A stretch of DNA of 64,000 bases from Roseibaca sp. Y0-43 (GTDB lineage: Bacteria; Pseudomonadota; Alphaproteobacteria; Rhodobacterales; Rhodobacteraceae), in NCBI RefSeq assembly GCF_020667835.1, contig NZ_JAFMPR010000002.1, forward strand, positions 186,001-250,000, written 5' to 3'. The translations under genes were made by a program, and so were the position numbers. This document shows, one piece after another, positions 8,152 through 17,402 of this stretch. Each line of letters begins with the position of its first letter. Within the stretch, counting starts at the first letter, position 1. Under the pieces are notes generated by a model. That model was given only the letters and a program-made list of their open reading frames with translations. It did no database searches and had not been told where the DNA came from.

Positions 8152-10287
8152 ATGAGCGATGCCAAAGACGCTTGGGCCGCGCTTGCCGCAAAGGAATTGC
8201 GGGGCCGCCCGCTTGACAGCCTGACATGGGACACGCTCGAAGGCATTCCCGTGCAGCCGCTCTACACCGAAGAGGACATCGCGAACCTGCCGCATCTGGG
8301 CAATATGCCGGGCTTTGCGCCCTACACGCGCGGGGTAAAGGCCACGATGTATGCAGGCCGCCCCTGGACCATCCGGCAATATGCGGGCTTTTCCACCGCC
8401 GAAGAGTCGAACGCTTTTTACCGCCGCAACCTTGCCGCCGGGCAGCAGGGCGTGTCCGTCGCTTTCGATCTGGCCACGCATCGCGGCTATGACAGCGACC
8501 ATCCGCGCGTGCTGGGCGATGTGGGCAAGGCGGGTGTGGCCATTGATAGCGTCGAGGATATGAAAATCCTGTTCGACGGTATCCCGCTCGACAAGGTGTC
8601 TGTGTCAATGACCATGAACGGCGCGGTCATCCCGATCTTGGCGAATTTCATCGTGACGGGCGAAGAGCAAGGCGTCGACCGCAAGCTTTTGTCGGGCACC
8701 ATTCAGAATGACATTCTGAAAGAATTCATGGTGCGCAACACCTATATCTACCCGCCAGAGCCGTCGATGCGGATCATCGCGGATATCATCGAGTACACCT
8801 CGGCGGAGATGCCCAAGTTCAACTCGATCTCTATCTCCGGCTATCACATGCAGGAAGCGGGCGCGAATTTGGTGCAGGAACTGGCCTTCACCTTGGCCGA
8901 TGGGCGCGAATATGTCCGCACCGCCATTGCGCGGGGTATGGATGTGGACGCATTCGCGGGGCGGCTGAGCTTCTTCTTCGCCATCGGCATGAATTTCTTC
9001 ATGGAAATCGCCAAGCTGCGCGCCGCGCGGTTGCTGTGGTCACGGGTGATGGAAGAATTCAACCCCAAAGACCCCAAGTCCAGCATGTTGCGCACGCATT
9101 GCCAGACCTCTGGCGTGTCCTTGCAAGAACAAGACCCCTATAACAACGTCATCCGCACCGCTTACGAGGCGATGTCGGCGGTCTTGGGCGGCACGCAATC
9201 GCTGCACACCAATGCGCTGGACGAGGCCATCGCCCTGCCCACCGATTTCAGCGCCCGCATCGCCCGCAACACACAGCTTGTTTTGCAAGAGGAAACGGGC
9301 GTCACCAAGGTCGTCGACCCGCTGGCGGGCAGCTATTACATCGAGAAGCTGACGCATGATCTGGCAGAAGCCGCCTGGGCGCTGATGCAAGAGGTCGAGG
9401 AGTTGGGCGGCATGACCAAGGCCGTGGCCTCGGGTATGCCCAAGCTGCGGATAGAGGAAACCGCCGCGCGCCGTCAGGCCGATATCGACCGGGGCGACGA
9501 GGTAATCGTCGGCGTCAACAAGTATCGTAAGGACAAGGAAGACCCGCTCGATATTCTGGATATCGACAACGTAGCGGTGCGCGATGCGCAGATCGCGCGG
9601 CTGGAACGTATCCGCGCCAGCCGCGACCAATCCGCCTGCGATGCGGCATTGGCGGAAGTGACCCGCCGCGCCACCGAGGGCGGCAACCTGTTGGAAGCCG
9701 CGGTCGAAGCCGCCCGCGCACGGGCCTCTGTAGGGGAAATCAGCATGGCGATGGAAAAAGTGTTCGGGCGTCACCGCGCAGAGGTGAAAACCCTCGCCGG
9801 GGTCTATGGCGCGGCCTATGAGGGCGATGACGGCTTTGCTGCCATTCAGGCCGATGTCGAGGCTTTCGCCGAGGCAGAGGGCCGCCGCCCGCGTATGCTG
9901 GTGGTGAAGATGGGGCAAGACGGGCATGACCGGGGCGCGAAGGTCATCGCCACCGCCTTTGCCGATATCGGCTTTGACGTGGATGTCGGCCCCTTGTTCC
10001 AGACGCCTGCCGAGGCCGCGCAGGACGCGATCGACAATGATGTGCATATCATCGGCATCTCGTCACAGGCGGCGGGGCACAAGACGCTTGCGCCGGAACT
10101 GGTGAAAGAGCTGAAAGCGGCAGGGGCCGAGGATATTCTAGTCATCTGCGGCGGCGTGATCCCGCAGCAGGATTACAAATTCCTGTTCGACGCGGGCGTG
10201 AAAGCCATTTTCGGCCCCGGCACCAATATTCCCGAGGCGGCGAAAAAGATCCTCGATCTTGTGCGCCAAGCGCGCGGGCACGGGTAA
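8152..10287 (+). CDS. mcm: Methylmalonyl-CoA mutase
   Basis: An adenosylcobalamin-dependent mutase converting (R)-methylmalonyl-CoA to succinyl-CoA. At 711 residues it is the homodimeric single-gene type (scpA/bhbA-like). The N-terminal TIM barrel carries [18 protein letters not shown] (70-87), part of the substrate pocket. The C-terminal Rossmann domain has the B12 signature DGHDRG with His592 as the lower cobalt ligand. AAAGGA precedes the ATG. No small subunit or MeaB chaperone gene is next to it. It ends at a strong terminator shared with the convergent DoxX gene. Confidence 0.96.
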   Translation: MSDAKDAWAALAAKELRGRPLDSLTWDTLEGIPVQPLYTEEDIANLPHLGNMPGFAPYTRGVKATMYAGRPWTIRQYAGFSTAEESNAFYRRNLAAGQQGVSVAFDLATHRGYDSDHPRVLGDVGKAGVAIDSVEDMKILFDGIPLDKVSVSMTMNGAVIPILANFIVTGEEQGVDRKLLSGTIQNDILKEFMVRNTYIYPPEPSMRIIADIIEYTSAEMPKFNSISISGYHMQEAGANLVQELAFTLADGREYVRTAIARGMDVDAFAGRLSFFFAIGMNFFMEIAKLRAARLLWSRVMEEFNPKDPKSSMLRTHCQTSGVSLQEQDPYNNVIRTAYEAMSAVLGGTQSLHTNALDEAIALPTDFSARIARNTQLVLQEETGVTKVVDPLAGSYYIEKLTHDLAEAAWALMQEVEELGGMTKAVASGMPKLRIEETAARRQADIDRGDEVIVGVNKYRKDKEDPLDILDIDNVAVRDAQIARLERIRASRDQSACDAALAEVTRRATEGGNLLEAAVEAARARASVGEISMAMEKVFGRHRAEVKTLAGVYGAAYEGDDGFAAIQADVEAFAEAEGRRPRMLVVKMGQDGHDRGAKVIATAFADIGFDVDVGPLFQTPAEAAQDAIDNDVHIIGISSQAAGHKTLAPELVKELKAAGAEDILVICGGVIPQQDYKFLFDAGVKAIFGPGTNIPEAAKKILDLVRQARGHG

Positions 10288-10316
10288 GCCCGAGCGTCCG
10301 CTCAGATATGAAACAA

Positions 10317-10344
10317 AAACGGCAGGCCGATGGGCCTGCCGTTT
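10317..10344. terminator. Bidirectional terminator between mcm and the DoxX gene
   Basis: A 12-bp perfect stem (AAACGGCAGGCC with its complement) closes the 4-nt loop GATG. A-rich and T-rich flanks allow function on both strands. It lies between two convergent genes. Confidence 0.85.
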
Positions 10345-10368
10345 CGCTTTTCAGGTATGTGATGGCGC

Positions 10369-10764
10369 TCAAGCGGTGCGCAGAGTGCCTTGACCCAGTT
10401 TCGCATCGACCGAATAGGCGCCGGCACCAGCAGCGGCGATGGCAACGTAACCACCGGCCAGAGCAAGGTTCTTCAGCAGTTGCGTCACCTGCATCTGGTT
10501 GGCCAGATCAAAGTGATAGAGCAGGCCAGAGACGACACAGAACGCGCCCAGTGCATAGGCCACGATCTTGGTCTGGAAGCCCACGATCAGCGCCAGGCCA
10601 AAGATGATCTCGAACAGCACCACCGGCCATGCCAGGAAGGCAGGAATGCCGCCCGATGCCATGTAACCGCCGAAGCCGGCCACATCGCCTAGTTTGCCGA
10701 AACCGGCCATGACGAACAGAAGACCCATCAGGATACGGGCCACGAGAAGTTGGGTATTGGTCAT
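10369..10764 (-). CDS. DoxX family membrane protein
   Basis: A 131-residue inner-membrane protein with four helices and the DoxX-like N-terminus ARILMGLLFVMAGFGKL, followed by GIPAFLAWPVVLFEIIFGLALIVG. Members are loosely connected with redox or quinone processes; a specific role here is unknown. It converges on mcm across a shared terminator and diverges from the acetyltransferase gene. The ATG at 10764 is the natural start, with GAAAGGA about 6 nt upstream. Confidence 0.88.
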   Translation of the reverse strand: MTNTQLLVARILMGLLFVMAGFGKLGDVAGFGGYMASGGIPAFLAWPVVLFEIIFGLALIVGFQTKIVAYALGAFCVVSGLLYHFDLANQMQVTQLLKNLALAGGYVAIAAAGAGAYSVDAKLGQGTLRTA

Positions 10765-10939
10765 TGTTTAATCCTTTCGCGCTTGCTTTGCTGCGGTGCA
10801 ACATAGGGCGGGGACAGGGGGTGCGGCCATTCCCGAAACATGCGCAAGCCCTGTGCATCTGTGCAGGGGGCAATCCGGGCTTGACGGCGCGCGGGCCATG
10901 GCTCAGGAAGCCGCGCCAGACCCAGTTTCGGAGCAGTCC

Positions 10940-11431
10940 ATGGTCACGATCCGCCCCGCCACCGCCCAAGACGCCCCCGCGATTTGCGCGCTGTGGAACC
11001 CGATCATCCGCGACACGGTCGTGACCTTCAACCCGGTCGAGCGCACGCCCGAGGACATTGCCGACATGATCGCCACCCGTCAGGCCGGGCCGGGCGCGTT
11101 TTTCGTGGCCGAAGCGGCGGGCACCATGCTGGGATTCGCGACCTATGGCCAGTTTCGCGCGGGGCTGGGCTATGGCCGCTGCATGGAGCATTCGATCAAC
11201 CTTGCCCCAGAGGCGCGCGGGCAGGGCTTGGGCCCGCGCCTGATGGCAGCACTTGAAGATCACGCGCGGCAAGCGGGGCATCATGTGATGGTCGCGGCGA
11301 TCACCGGGTCGAATGACGGATCGGTGCGCTTTCATGCAGCGCTTGGTTATGTGCATGTCGGCACCATGCCCCAGGTGGGCTGGAAATTCGGCCAATACCA
11401 CGACCTTGTGCTGATGCAGAAAATCCTGTGA
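10940..11431 (+). CDS. GNAT N-acetyltransferase, phosphinothricin-acetyltransferase-like
   Basis: A 163-residue acetyl-CoA-dependent acetyltransferase. It begins MVTIRPATAQDAPAICALWN, has the acetyl-CoA loop EARGQGLGPRLM (around residues 92-103), and ends with the Pat/Bar-like run GYVHVGTMPQVGWKFGQYHD. Relatives acetylate phosphinothricin, methionine sulphoximine or related amino acids. The start at 10940 follows CGGAG; upstream in-frame starts add residues unlike the family. Its stop overlaps a possible GTG start of the next gene. The substrate is unproven. Confidence 0.87.
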   Translation: MVTIRPATAQDAPAICALWNPIIRDTVVTFNPVERTPEDIADMIATRQAGPGAFFVAEAAGTMLGFATYGQFRAGLGYGRCMEHSINLAPEARGQGLGPRLMAALEDHARQAGHHVMVAAITGSNDGSVRFHAALGYVHVGTMPQVGWKFGQYHDLVLMQKIL

Positions 11432-11463
11432 CGCGGGCCGTGCTTTCGCGTAACCTGCGCCCC

Positions 11464-12147
11464 ATGTCGATCTGGACCCGCATTGCCGAAATTCTTGCCG
11501 CCCTCCGCGCCGGAGAGCCGCTTTCTGCCGTGTTCGAACGCCTGCGCACCCCGCCAGAGCGCAGCGTGGGCTTTACCATCGCGGTCATCGCCTTGGGGGC
11601 GAAGCTTGCCAAGGCCGATGGACAGGTCACGCGCGGCGAGGTGGCGGCGTTCCGGCGCGTCTTTACCATCCCGCCCGAGGAAGAGGCGAATGCCGCGCGC
11701 GTCTTCAACCTTGCGCGGCAGGATGTGGCCGGGTTCGACCAATATGCCCGCAAAATCGCCGATATGTTTACCCAAGGCGACAAGGTTCTGGTCGATGTGC
11801 TGGAAGGGCTGTTCGAAGTGGCCTTTGCCGACGGCAATTTTCACCCCGCCGAAGAAGCCTTCCTGACCGAAGTGGCGCAAATTTTCGGGCTGGATGAGCG
11901 CTGTTTCAACTGCCTGCGCGCTCGGATCGTGGGCGATATCGCGCCCGACCCCTACGCGGTTCTGGCCGTGCCGCAGGATGCGCCCTTGGACCAGATCAAG
12001 GCCGCCTATCGCGCCGCCGTCCGCGACAGCCACCCCGACCGCATGGCCGCGCGCGGCGTGCCCGCAGAGGCCGTGCGCTTGGCTGAAAACCGCCTGCGCG
12101 ACATCAACCGCGCATGGGAAGACATTCAGGCCGCCCGCGCCGCTTGA
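11464..12147 (+). CDS. TerB-DnaJ (DjlA-like) co-chaperone
   Basis: A 227-residue protein with a TerB-like helical domain (about 35-150, with KADGQVTRGEVAAF and FADGNFHPAEEAFL) followed by a C-terminal J domain (about 162-227) whose HPD motif is His190-Pro191-Asp192. Such proteins stimulate DnaK ATPase. No membrane helix is seen, unlike E. coli DjlA. The start at 11464 gives the family N-terminus MSIWTRIAEIL; a GTG at 11428 overlapping the previous stop is an alternative. The client is unknown. Confidence 0.88.
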   Translation: MSIWTRIAEILAALRAGEPLSAVFERLRTPPERSVGFTIAVIALGAKLAKADGQVTRGEVAAFRRVFTIPPEEEANAARVFNLARQDVAGFDQYARKIADMFTQGDKVLVDVLEGLFEVAFADGNFHPAEEAFLTEVAQIFGLDERCFNCLRARIVGDIAPDPYAVLAVPQDAPLDQIKAAYRAAVRDSHPDRMAARGVPAEAVRLAENRLRDINRAWEDIQAARAA

Positions 12148-12179
12148 GCGGGGCTGTGCCTGCGTGGTATCGTCGCCCC

Positions 12180-12536
12180 ATGAAACGTATCGCGCCGATA
12201 GCCCTTGCCCTTTGTCTTGCGCTGCCCGTCCATGCGCAGGATGACCCGCCCGCGGGCGAGGGGCTGTTCAACTTCATGGAGCGGATGCTGCGCGATTTCA
12301 TGACAGAGGCAGAGCCGCAACTGCGCGAGCTGGAACGCGGGCTGAACGCGATCACGCCGGAAATGGAACGCCTGATGGAGCGGATGCGCGACGCGACGCA
12401 ATATTACCCGCCCGAAGTGCTGCCCAATGGCGATATCCTGATCCGCCGCCGTCAACCCGGCGAAGATGCGCCGGACCCTTCGCCAGACGCATCGCCCGAT
12501 GCGGCCCCCGACGGCGAGGAACCGTTCGAGCTGTGA
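12180..12536 (+). CDS. Small secreted protein of unknown function
   Basis: A 118-residue exported protein. Residues 1-20 are a signal peptide ending VHAQ. A helical central part is rich in Met, Glu and Arg, and the tail is acidic and proline-rich with [17 protein letters not shown]. Relatives in Rhodobacteraceae are sometimes misnamed AAA ATPases; there is no Walker motif here. It lies 32 nt after the TerB-DnaJ gene, probably in the same transcript. Its last 85 nt overlap the 3' end of the convergent Ppx/GppA gene. Confidence 0.8.
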   Translation: MKRIAPIALALCLALPVHAQDDPPAGEGLFNFMERMLRDFMTEAEPQLRELERGLNAITPEMERLMERMRDATQYYPPEVLPNGDILIRRRQPGEDAPDPSPDASPDAAPDGEEPFEL

Positions 12537-14092
12537 CGCAACACGCGCACCTTCGGTGTCGCGCGCAACTGGTTGGCCAAAGAGCGGAAGCGCTGTTCGG
12601 CCACTTCTGTGTAAAGCCCCGCCATCTGGCGCGACAGGATCAGCTCGACCTCTGCCTTTTTCGGGAAATACCGCAGCTCTGCGGTGCGCGACAGGTGGTC
12701 CATGGTCAACATGGCCCCGAAACGCAGCGCGCGGCCCAGTGTCTTGGCCTCTTCCAGATCGGCCTCTGACAACAGCCCCGCCACATCCTTGATGCGAGGG
12801 CGCAATCCGCCGGTCTTGTAGCGATACATCAGCGCAATGCCCAAGAACACGCGCCCGGCATGGGACAAGCCGCCAAGGTTCGCGCGGGTCGCGGTGTCGA
12901 AACAGGCATCGGCCCGATAATCCGGGTGCGCGCGCCAGTTCACGTCATGCAGCAAGCAGGCCGCGCGGATCAGCCGCCGCCGCTCTGCCGGCCGCGAGCG
13001 GAACAGCGGGCGCAAAAACGCGTAGAGCTGGGCGCCGAAACCGGGGATGCGCGCGCTCGACTTTTCCATGAAGCTGCACGCCTCTATCAGCGGATCGCGG
13101 GCGCGCAGGGCAGGGGGCATTTGTTCGTAGAGGATGCCCTCGCGAATGCCGTAGCTGGAGATGTAGATCTTCTTCGGCCCGAAGATATGCACCAATTGCC
13201 GCAAGACTTGGCTGGCCAAGGGCACAAGGCTCATCCGCTCGTTGGAAATGCCCGTCTGACTGCGCAGTTCTTGGATCGAGTTTTCTTCGATCCATTCCAG
13301 TGTCTTGCGCACGGATTTGGGCGTCATCTCGTATTCGTGCAGCACTTTCAGCGGGTAGTCGCGCCGCTCCATGTCCAGCCGGGCGATCGCCCGCCATGAC
13401 CCGCCGACCAGATAGAGCGCGTCATGGTGTTTGCCGATCTGCGCGCGCAGGTCTTTCAGGATGCTGCCGATATGCTTGTGCAAGCCCTTCTTGCCGCCCG
13501 GAACCTGTTGCAGACGGAACGGTCCCAAGGGCGAGGTGACGGTGTTATGCACCTGCCCATCGCCGATGACCGCCAGCTCCATGGACGAGCCGCCGATGTC
13601 GCAGACCAGCCCTTTGGCCCCCGGCCAGCCGGTCAGCACGCCTTGCGCCGACAGCCGTGCCTCTTCCGCGCCGTCGATGACGCGCATCCGCAGGCCCGTG
13701 TCATGTTCGACCTGCGCGCGGAATTCGGCACCGTCCTCGGCCTCTCGCATGGCGGCGGTGGCGACCATGGTCAGGTTGGACATGCGCATCCCCTGCGCAA
13801 GCAGCGCGAATCGCTTGATCGTCGCGCGCGCACGCTCGCGCCCGTCGGGGTTCAGCCGCCCGCTTTCGACAAAGCCGCGTCCCAGCCCGCAGAGCACCTT
13901 TTCGTTGAAGAAATAGGCCGGGCTGCGCGCCGCGCCGTCGAACACGACCAGTCGGACAGAGTTCGACCCCACGTCGATCACCCCGACCTGATTCAGGTCG
14001 CGGTCGCTGGCGTTGTGAAACAGGGGTTCATCGAACAAACCGCCGCCCGTTGGGCGAAGGGTTTCTGTCTGCGGGGGGGAGTTGCCATCCAT
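12452..14092 (-). CDS. ppx: Ppx/GppA family exopolyphosphatase
   Basis: A 546-residue phosphatase of the sugar-kinase/Hsp70 fold that hydrolyses polyphosphate or pppGpp. It shows the phosphate-1 loop [17 protein letters not shown] near residue 37, the second phosphate loop DIGGSSMEL, and a C-terminal HD-like helical half ([19 protein letters not shown]). The C-terminal 35 residues, rich in Ser and Gly, overlap the opposite-strand gene at 12180-12536. An AGGATG lies upstream of the ATG at 14092, with rather long spacing. Substrate preference between polyphosphate and pppGpp cannot be decided from sequence. Confidence 0.9.
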   Translation of the reverse strand: MDGNSPPQTETLRPTGGGLFDEPLFHNASDRDLNQVGVIDVGSNSVRLVVFDGAARSPAYFFNEKVLCGLGRGFVESGRLNPDGRERARATIKRFALLAQGMRMSNLTMVATAAMREAEDGAEFRAQVEHDTGLRMRVIDGAEEARLSAQGVLTGWPGAKGLVCDIGGSSMELAVIGDGQVHNTVTSPLGPFRLQQVPGGKKGLHKHIGSILKDLRAQIGKHHDALYLVGGSWRAIARLDMERRDYPLKVLHEYEMTPKSVRKTLEWIEENSIQELRSQTGISNERMSLVPLASQVLRQLVHIFGPKKIYISSYGIREGILYEQMPPALRARDPLIEACSFMEKSSARIPGFGAQLYAFLRPLFRSRPAERRRLIRAACLLHDVNWRAHPDYRADACFDTATRANLGGLSHAGRVFLGIALMYRYKTGGLRPRIKDVAGLLSEADLEEAKTLGRALRFGAMLTMDHLSRTAELRYFPKKAEVELILSRQMAGLYTEVAEQRFRSLANQLRATPKVRVLRHSSNGSSPSGAASGDASGEGSGASSPG

Positions 14093-14245
14093 AAGGGGCG
14101 CACATCCTGTCTGACAGTTCTTCAGACCGCTTTTAACGGCTTGGCGCGGGGGCGGTCAATGACAGATGCACGCGCCCTTCCGTGCGCCGCGCCATTGCGG
14201 CATAACGGGCGCGAACTGATTCGACCCAAAGCCAAGAGAGTTCCC

Positions 14246-15538
14246 ATGCACGATATTCGCGCCATTCGTGACAATCCCGACGCCTTTGATGCGGGCTTGG
14301 CCCGGCGGGGTCTGGCACCCATGGCGGCGCAGGTGTTGCAGATAGATGCGGATCGCCGCGCGGCAATTGCGCAGGCGGAAACCGAGAAAGCGGCGCAGAA
14401 CGCGGCATCGAAGCAGGTGGGCGCAGCCAAGGCCAAGGGGGACGAGGCCGAGTTTGAGCGCCTGCGCGCTTTGGTGGCCGAGAAAAAGGCCGAACTGGCC
14501 CGGCTGGACGAGGTTGCGCGCACCAAGGATGCGGACCTGTCTGACCTTCTGGCCACGATCCCGAACCTGCCGCTGGCGGATGTGCCCGAAGGCGCGGATG
14601 AGGCGGACAATGTGGAATTGCACCGCTGGGGCACTCCCCGCAGCTTCGATTTCGCCCCGAAAGAGCATTTCGAAATCGCGGGCATTTCGCGCGACATGGA
14701 TTTCCAACTGGCGGCGAAGCTCTCCGGCTCGCGCTTCGTGGTGCTGCGTGGCGCGGTGGCCCGTGTGCACCGGGCACTGGCGCAATTCATGACCGATCTG
14801 CATGTGGACAGCCACGGCCTGACAGAGGTCAACAGCCCCGTTCTGGTCCGCGATGACGCCATGTTCGGCACGGGCCAATTGCCCAAATTCGCCGAGGACA
14901 GCTATCAGACCACCAATGGCTGGTGGCTGATCCCCACATCCGAGGTGACGCTGACCAATTTCGCCGCCGGCGAAGTGCTCGATGGCAGCGCGCTGCCCTT
15001 GCGCTTCTGCTCGCATACGCTCTGTTTCCGGTCTGAAGCGGGAAGCGCGGGCAAGGATACCACGGGCATGTTGCGCCAGCACCAGTTCGAGAAGGTCGAG
15101 ATGGTGTCGATCACCCGCCCCGAGGAGAGCCTTGCAGAGCACGCCCGCATGGTGCGCTGCGCCGAAGAGGTGCTGGAAGCGTTGAACCTGCCTTACCGCA
15201 CCATCGCGCTGTGCACCGGGGACATGGGCTTTGGCGCGCAGAAAACGCATGACATCGAGGTGTGGCTGCCGGGACAGAACACCTATCGCGAGATTTCCAG
15301 CGTTTCGACCTGCGGCGATTTTCAGGCGCGGCGCATGAATGCGCGCTTCCGCCCAGAGCCGGGCGCAAAGCCCGACTTCGTCCACACGTTGAACGGGTCG
15401 GGCGTCGCGGTGGGGCGCTGCCTGATCGCGGTGCTGGAAAACGGCCAAACCGCCGATGGCGGGGTGGACCTGCCGGGCGCGCTGCACCCTTACTTGGGCG
15501 GCAAGACGCGGATCACGCCAGAGGGCGCACTTGCCTAA
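14246..15538 (+). CDS. serS: Seryl-tRNA synthetase
   Basis: A 430-residue class II synthetase that charges tRNA-Ser. The N-terminal two-helix coiled coil (about 1-110, [21 protein letters not shown] and [21 protein letters not shown]) binds the long variable arm of the tRNA. The catalytic domain has motif 2 ([27 protein letters not shown]) and motif 3 ([16 protein letters not shown]). The start at 14246 is the conserved [15 protein letters not shown], preceded by AAGAGAG. It diverges from ppx across 153 nt. Confidence 0.96.
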   Translation: MHDIRAIRDNPDAFDAGLARRGLAPMAAQVLQIDADRRAAIAQAETEKAAQNAASKQVGAAKAKGDEAEFERLRALVAEKKAELARLDEVARTKDADLSDLLATIPNLPLADVPEGADEADNVELHRWGTPRSFDFAPKEHFEIAGISRDMDFQLAAKLSGSRFVVLRGAVARVHRALAQFMTDLHVDSHGLTEVNSPVLVRDDAMFGTGQLPKFAEDSYQTTNGWWLIPTSEVTLTNFAAGEVLDGSALPLRFCSHTLCFRSEAGSAGKDTTGMLRQHQFEKVEMVSITRPEESLAEHARMVRCAEEVLEALNLPYRTIALCTGDMGFGAQKTHDIEVWLPGQNTYREISSVSTCGDFQARRMNARFRPEPGAKPDFVHTLNGSGVAVGRCLIAVLENGQTADGGVDLPGALHPYLGGKTRITPEGALA

Positions 15539-15656
15539 AGGGAGGGCATTTCGGCAACGCGGGCGTTAAACTTGGTTAAATACCTGTTTACTGCCCGAAA
15601 CTTGCCACATTCGCGTGGCGCAATGGGGAATGGTTTTTGTAACAGGAGTGTTTCCC

Positions 15657-15809
15657 ATGCGCCCCGATCCAGAGCAATTCAAGATCCGCACCCCCCGCGA
15701 CCCGCGCCGCCCCGGTCCTGTGCCCGCGCTCAGCGCCGATAGCCGCCCCGGCCATCCGCGAAATACCGCCGAGACGCCCGCGCCGATCACCGACTGGGCG
15801 ATTATCTGA
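15657..15809 (+). CDS. Small proline-rich protein, 50 aa
   Basis: A 50-codon frame with a good ribosome site (ACAGGAG, 8 nt before the ATG), rich in proline and arginine (MRPDPEQFKIRTPRDPRRPG) and ending ITDWAII. No signal peptide or known domain; it looks disordered. It sits alone between serS and the TfoX-C gene. The ribosome site favours a real gene; an opposite-strand frame at 15566-15790 lacks one. Conservation was not testable. Confidence 0.55.
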   Translation: MRPDPEQFKIRTPRDPRRPGPVPALSADSRPGHPRNTAETPAPITDWAII

Positions 15810-15847
15810 CTTGGCGGGGGCCTTATGCGGCTGTAACGCTATGGCCC

Positions 15848-16189
15848 ATGTCAGGCACGCCCATATCCAGCATTCGCAATCTTGGCCCCGCGACAGAGGC
15901 CGAGTGCATCCGTGCCGGTATCCCTGACGCCGAAACCCTGCGCGCGCTTGGCACCGATGCCGCCTATGCCAGATTGCTGGCCAGCGGCACGAAACCGCAT
16001 TTCATCAGCTATTACGTTCTGGAAATGGCGCTGCAAGGGCGGCCTTGGAACGATTGCAAAGGCGCCGAGAAGGACGCGCTGCGCGCGCGCTTCGACGCGC
16101 TGAAGGCGCAAACACCCAGTAAATCTGATGGCATGGAGGCTATCTTGAACACGATCGGTGTAATCCCGGCGGCACAGGTGCAGCCATGA
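15848..16189 (+). CDS. TfoX C-terminal domain protein
   Basis: A 113-residue protein carrying only the TfoX/Sxy C-terminal helix-hairpin-helix-like domain (SIRNLGPATEAECIRAGIPDAETLRALGTDAAYARL). In gammaproteobacteria TfoX activates competence genes; stand-alone C-terminal domains are common in alphaproteobacteria and their role is unclear. It overlaps the next gene by 4 nt (ATGA), so the two are translationally coupled. Confidence 0.88.
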   Translation: MSGTPISSIRNLGPATEAECIRAGIPDAETLRALGTDAAYARLLASGTKPHFISYYVLEMALQGRPWNDCKGAEKDALRARFDALKAQTPSKSDGMEAILNTIGVIPAAQVQP

Positions 16190-16674
16190 AAGCGGCGCTG
16201 GCCTTGGTGTTGGTGGCATCGCTTGCCGCCTGTGGTGGCGGCCCGGACGTGTCGCGCGCGCCTGCGCCCGTGGCAAACCTTTATCCCGGTGAAACCCCGC
16301 AAATGCGCGCGCTGATCCGGCAATACGCCGCGCGCCACCAGATACCAGAGGCGCTGCTGCACAAGGTCATCCAGCGCGAAAGCGATTACCGGGCTGAAGC
16401 GCGCAATGGTCCCTATTGGGGGCTGATGCAAATCCTGCCGCAAACCGCCCGCCAGATGGGCCACCAAGGCCCGCCCGAAGACCTGCTGCGCGCCGAGGTC
16501 AATCTGGAATATGCCGGCCGCTACCTGAAAGGCGCCTATCTGGTCGCGGATGGCGATCTGGACGAGGCCGTTATGTGGTATGCGCGCGGCTATTATTACG
16601 AGGCGCGCGACCGCTGCCTGCTTGTGGAAACGGGCTTGCGCGACCGTGAAGTTCGGCGCGAGTGCCGGGGATAG
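16186..16674 (+). CDS. Lytic transglycosylase lipoprotein (SLT domain)
   Basis: A 162-residue peptidoglycan lytic transglycosylase that cleaves glycan between MurNAc and GlcNAc. The signal peptide ends LAAC, making Cys16 the lipid site. The SLT domain has the catalytic Glu65 in VIQRESDYR and the GLMQILPQTA motif. It is shorter than E. coli MltC or Slt and has no extra domain. It is coupled to the TfoX-C gene and followed by a group of strong hairpins. Confidence 0.9.
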   Translation: MKAALALVLVASLAACGGGPDVSRAPAPVANLYPGETPQMRALIRQYAARHQIPEALLHKVIQRESDYRAEARNGPYWGLMQILPQTARQMGHQGPPEDLLRAEVNLEYAGRYLKGAYLVADGDLDEAVMWYARGYYYEARDRCLLVETGLRDREVRRECRG

Positions 16675-16680
16675 GAAAAA

Positions 16681-16700
16681 GGGGGGCGCTCGCGCCCCCC
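16681..16700. terminator. GC-rich hairpin after the transglycosylase gene
   Basis: GGGGGGCGC pairs with GCGCCCCCC over a very short loop. The A-run before it (16676-16680) becomes a T-run on the minus strand, so it is best placed to terminate leftward transcription from the DsrE-like gene. Confidence 0.6.
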
Positions 16701-16796
16701 TCGCCAGCCCAAGGGGGGCTGGCTCACCCCGCACAAGCATGGCGCGCAAAAGTGGTTCGCGGTTTTGCTCAAAAGACATGCGTCCCAAAAGGGAAA

Positions 16797-16830
16797 GGGG
16801 GCGGGCGCATGCCAATGCGCTCGCCCCCTT
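16797..16830 (+). terminator. Long hairpin with T-tail after the transglycosylase gene
   Basis: A 14-bp stem (16797-16810 with 16815-16828, one G-T pair) closes the loop GCCA and is followed by TTTT on the plus strand. It is an intrinsic-terminator candidate for the TfoX-C/transglycosylase transcript. Confidence 0.65.
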
Positions 16831-16832
16831 TT

Positions 16833-16854
16833 GGATATTTTTGCAAGGATGAAA
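16833..16854. repeat. Intergenic repeat motif, copy 1
   Basis: The 22-nt sequence starting GGATATTTTTGCAAGG recurs exactly at 59285-59306, and a variant lies inverted at 59434-59455. It abuts the stop of the DsrE-like gene and follows a GC-rich hairpin, as the second copy does. It looks like a REP-type element of this order. Confidence 0.6.
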
Positions 16855-16856
16855 GG

Positions 16857-17297
16857 TCAGAAGGACCAGACTTGGGTGCCTGCATCGAGCATGGCACCGG
16901 CCATGGCGGGCGGGGCAGCGACGCCCACACCTTCGAGCAGGACAGATTGATCCGCGCCCAGACCGGGCAGGTAGATGGCGCACACCTCGACCGTGACGCC
17001 GCGCGACATCAGCATTTTCATCAGGCCTTGGGGCGAGGCATCGCGCGGCGGCTGGGGGGCGGTCGCGCTTTCGGGCGCATCGGCCAGCGCGATGTCACCA
17101 CCTGCGCCGCACAGCAGGATGCGCGCCTCTGCCCCTTGCTCGACCGCCTGCGCGGTCAGCACCATGGACATGAGCTGGGTCTGGGCGTTGTCGCTGGTCA
17201 CGATGGTGACGAGCTTTTCAGCCGGGTCGGCATAGGCCGCGCCCGAGCTGGCAAGGGCGACGGCAGCGGCTGCGAAAAGCGAGCGGGTGATCGACAT
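16857..17297 (-). CDS. DsrE-like exported protein
   Basis: A 146-residue protein with a signal peptide (MSITRSLFAAAAVALASSGAAYA) and a DsrE/DsrF-like domain with KLVTIVTSDNAQTQLMSMVLTAQAVEQGAEARILLCGAGGD and GVTVEVCAIYLP. Two cysteines are present (LLCG and EVCA). Members are linked to sulphur-transfer or peroxiredoxin-like folds, but an exported form has no assigned reaction. The start at 17297 is chosen for AAGGA eight bases upstream; an ATG three codons earlier has no spacing for a ribosome site. Confidence 0.8.
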   Translation of the reverse strand: MSITRSLFAAAAVALASSGAAYADPAEKLVTIVTSDNAQTQLMSMVLTAQAVEQGAEARILLCGAGGDIALADAPESATAPQPPRDASPQGLMKMLMSRGVTVEVCAIYLPGLGADQSVLLEGVGVAAPPAMAGAMLDAGTQVWSF

Positions 17298-17402
17298 GGA
17301 AGGCATCCTTTATCCAGAAATCAAACCGGTATATCCGGTTCGACTTTGGTTTGCCTTACCCATGCAAGAATTCAAACATGACGATCTGACGCAGCCTGTG
17401 GT

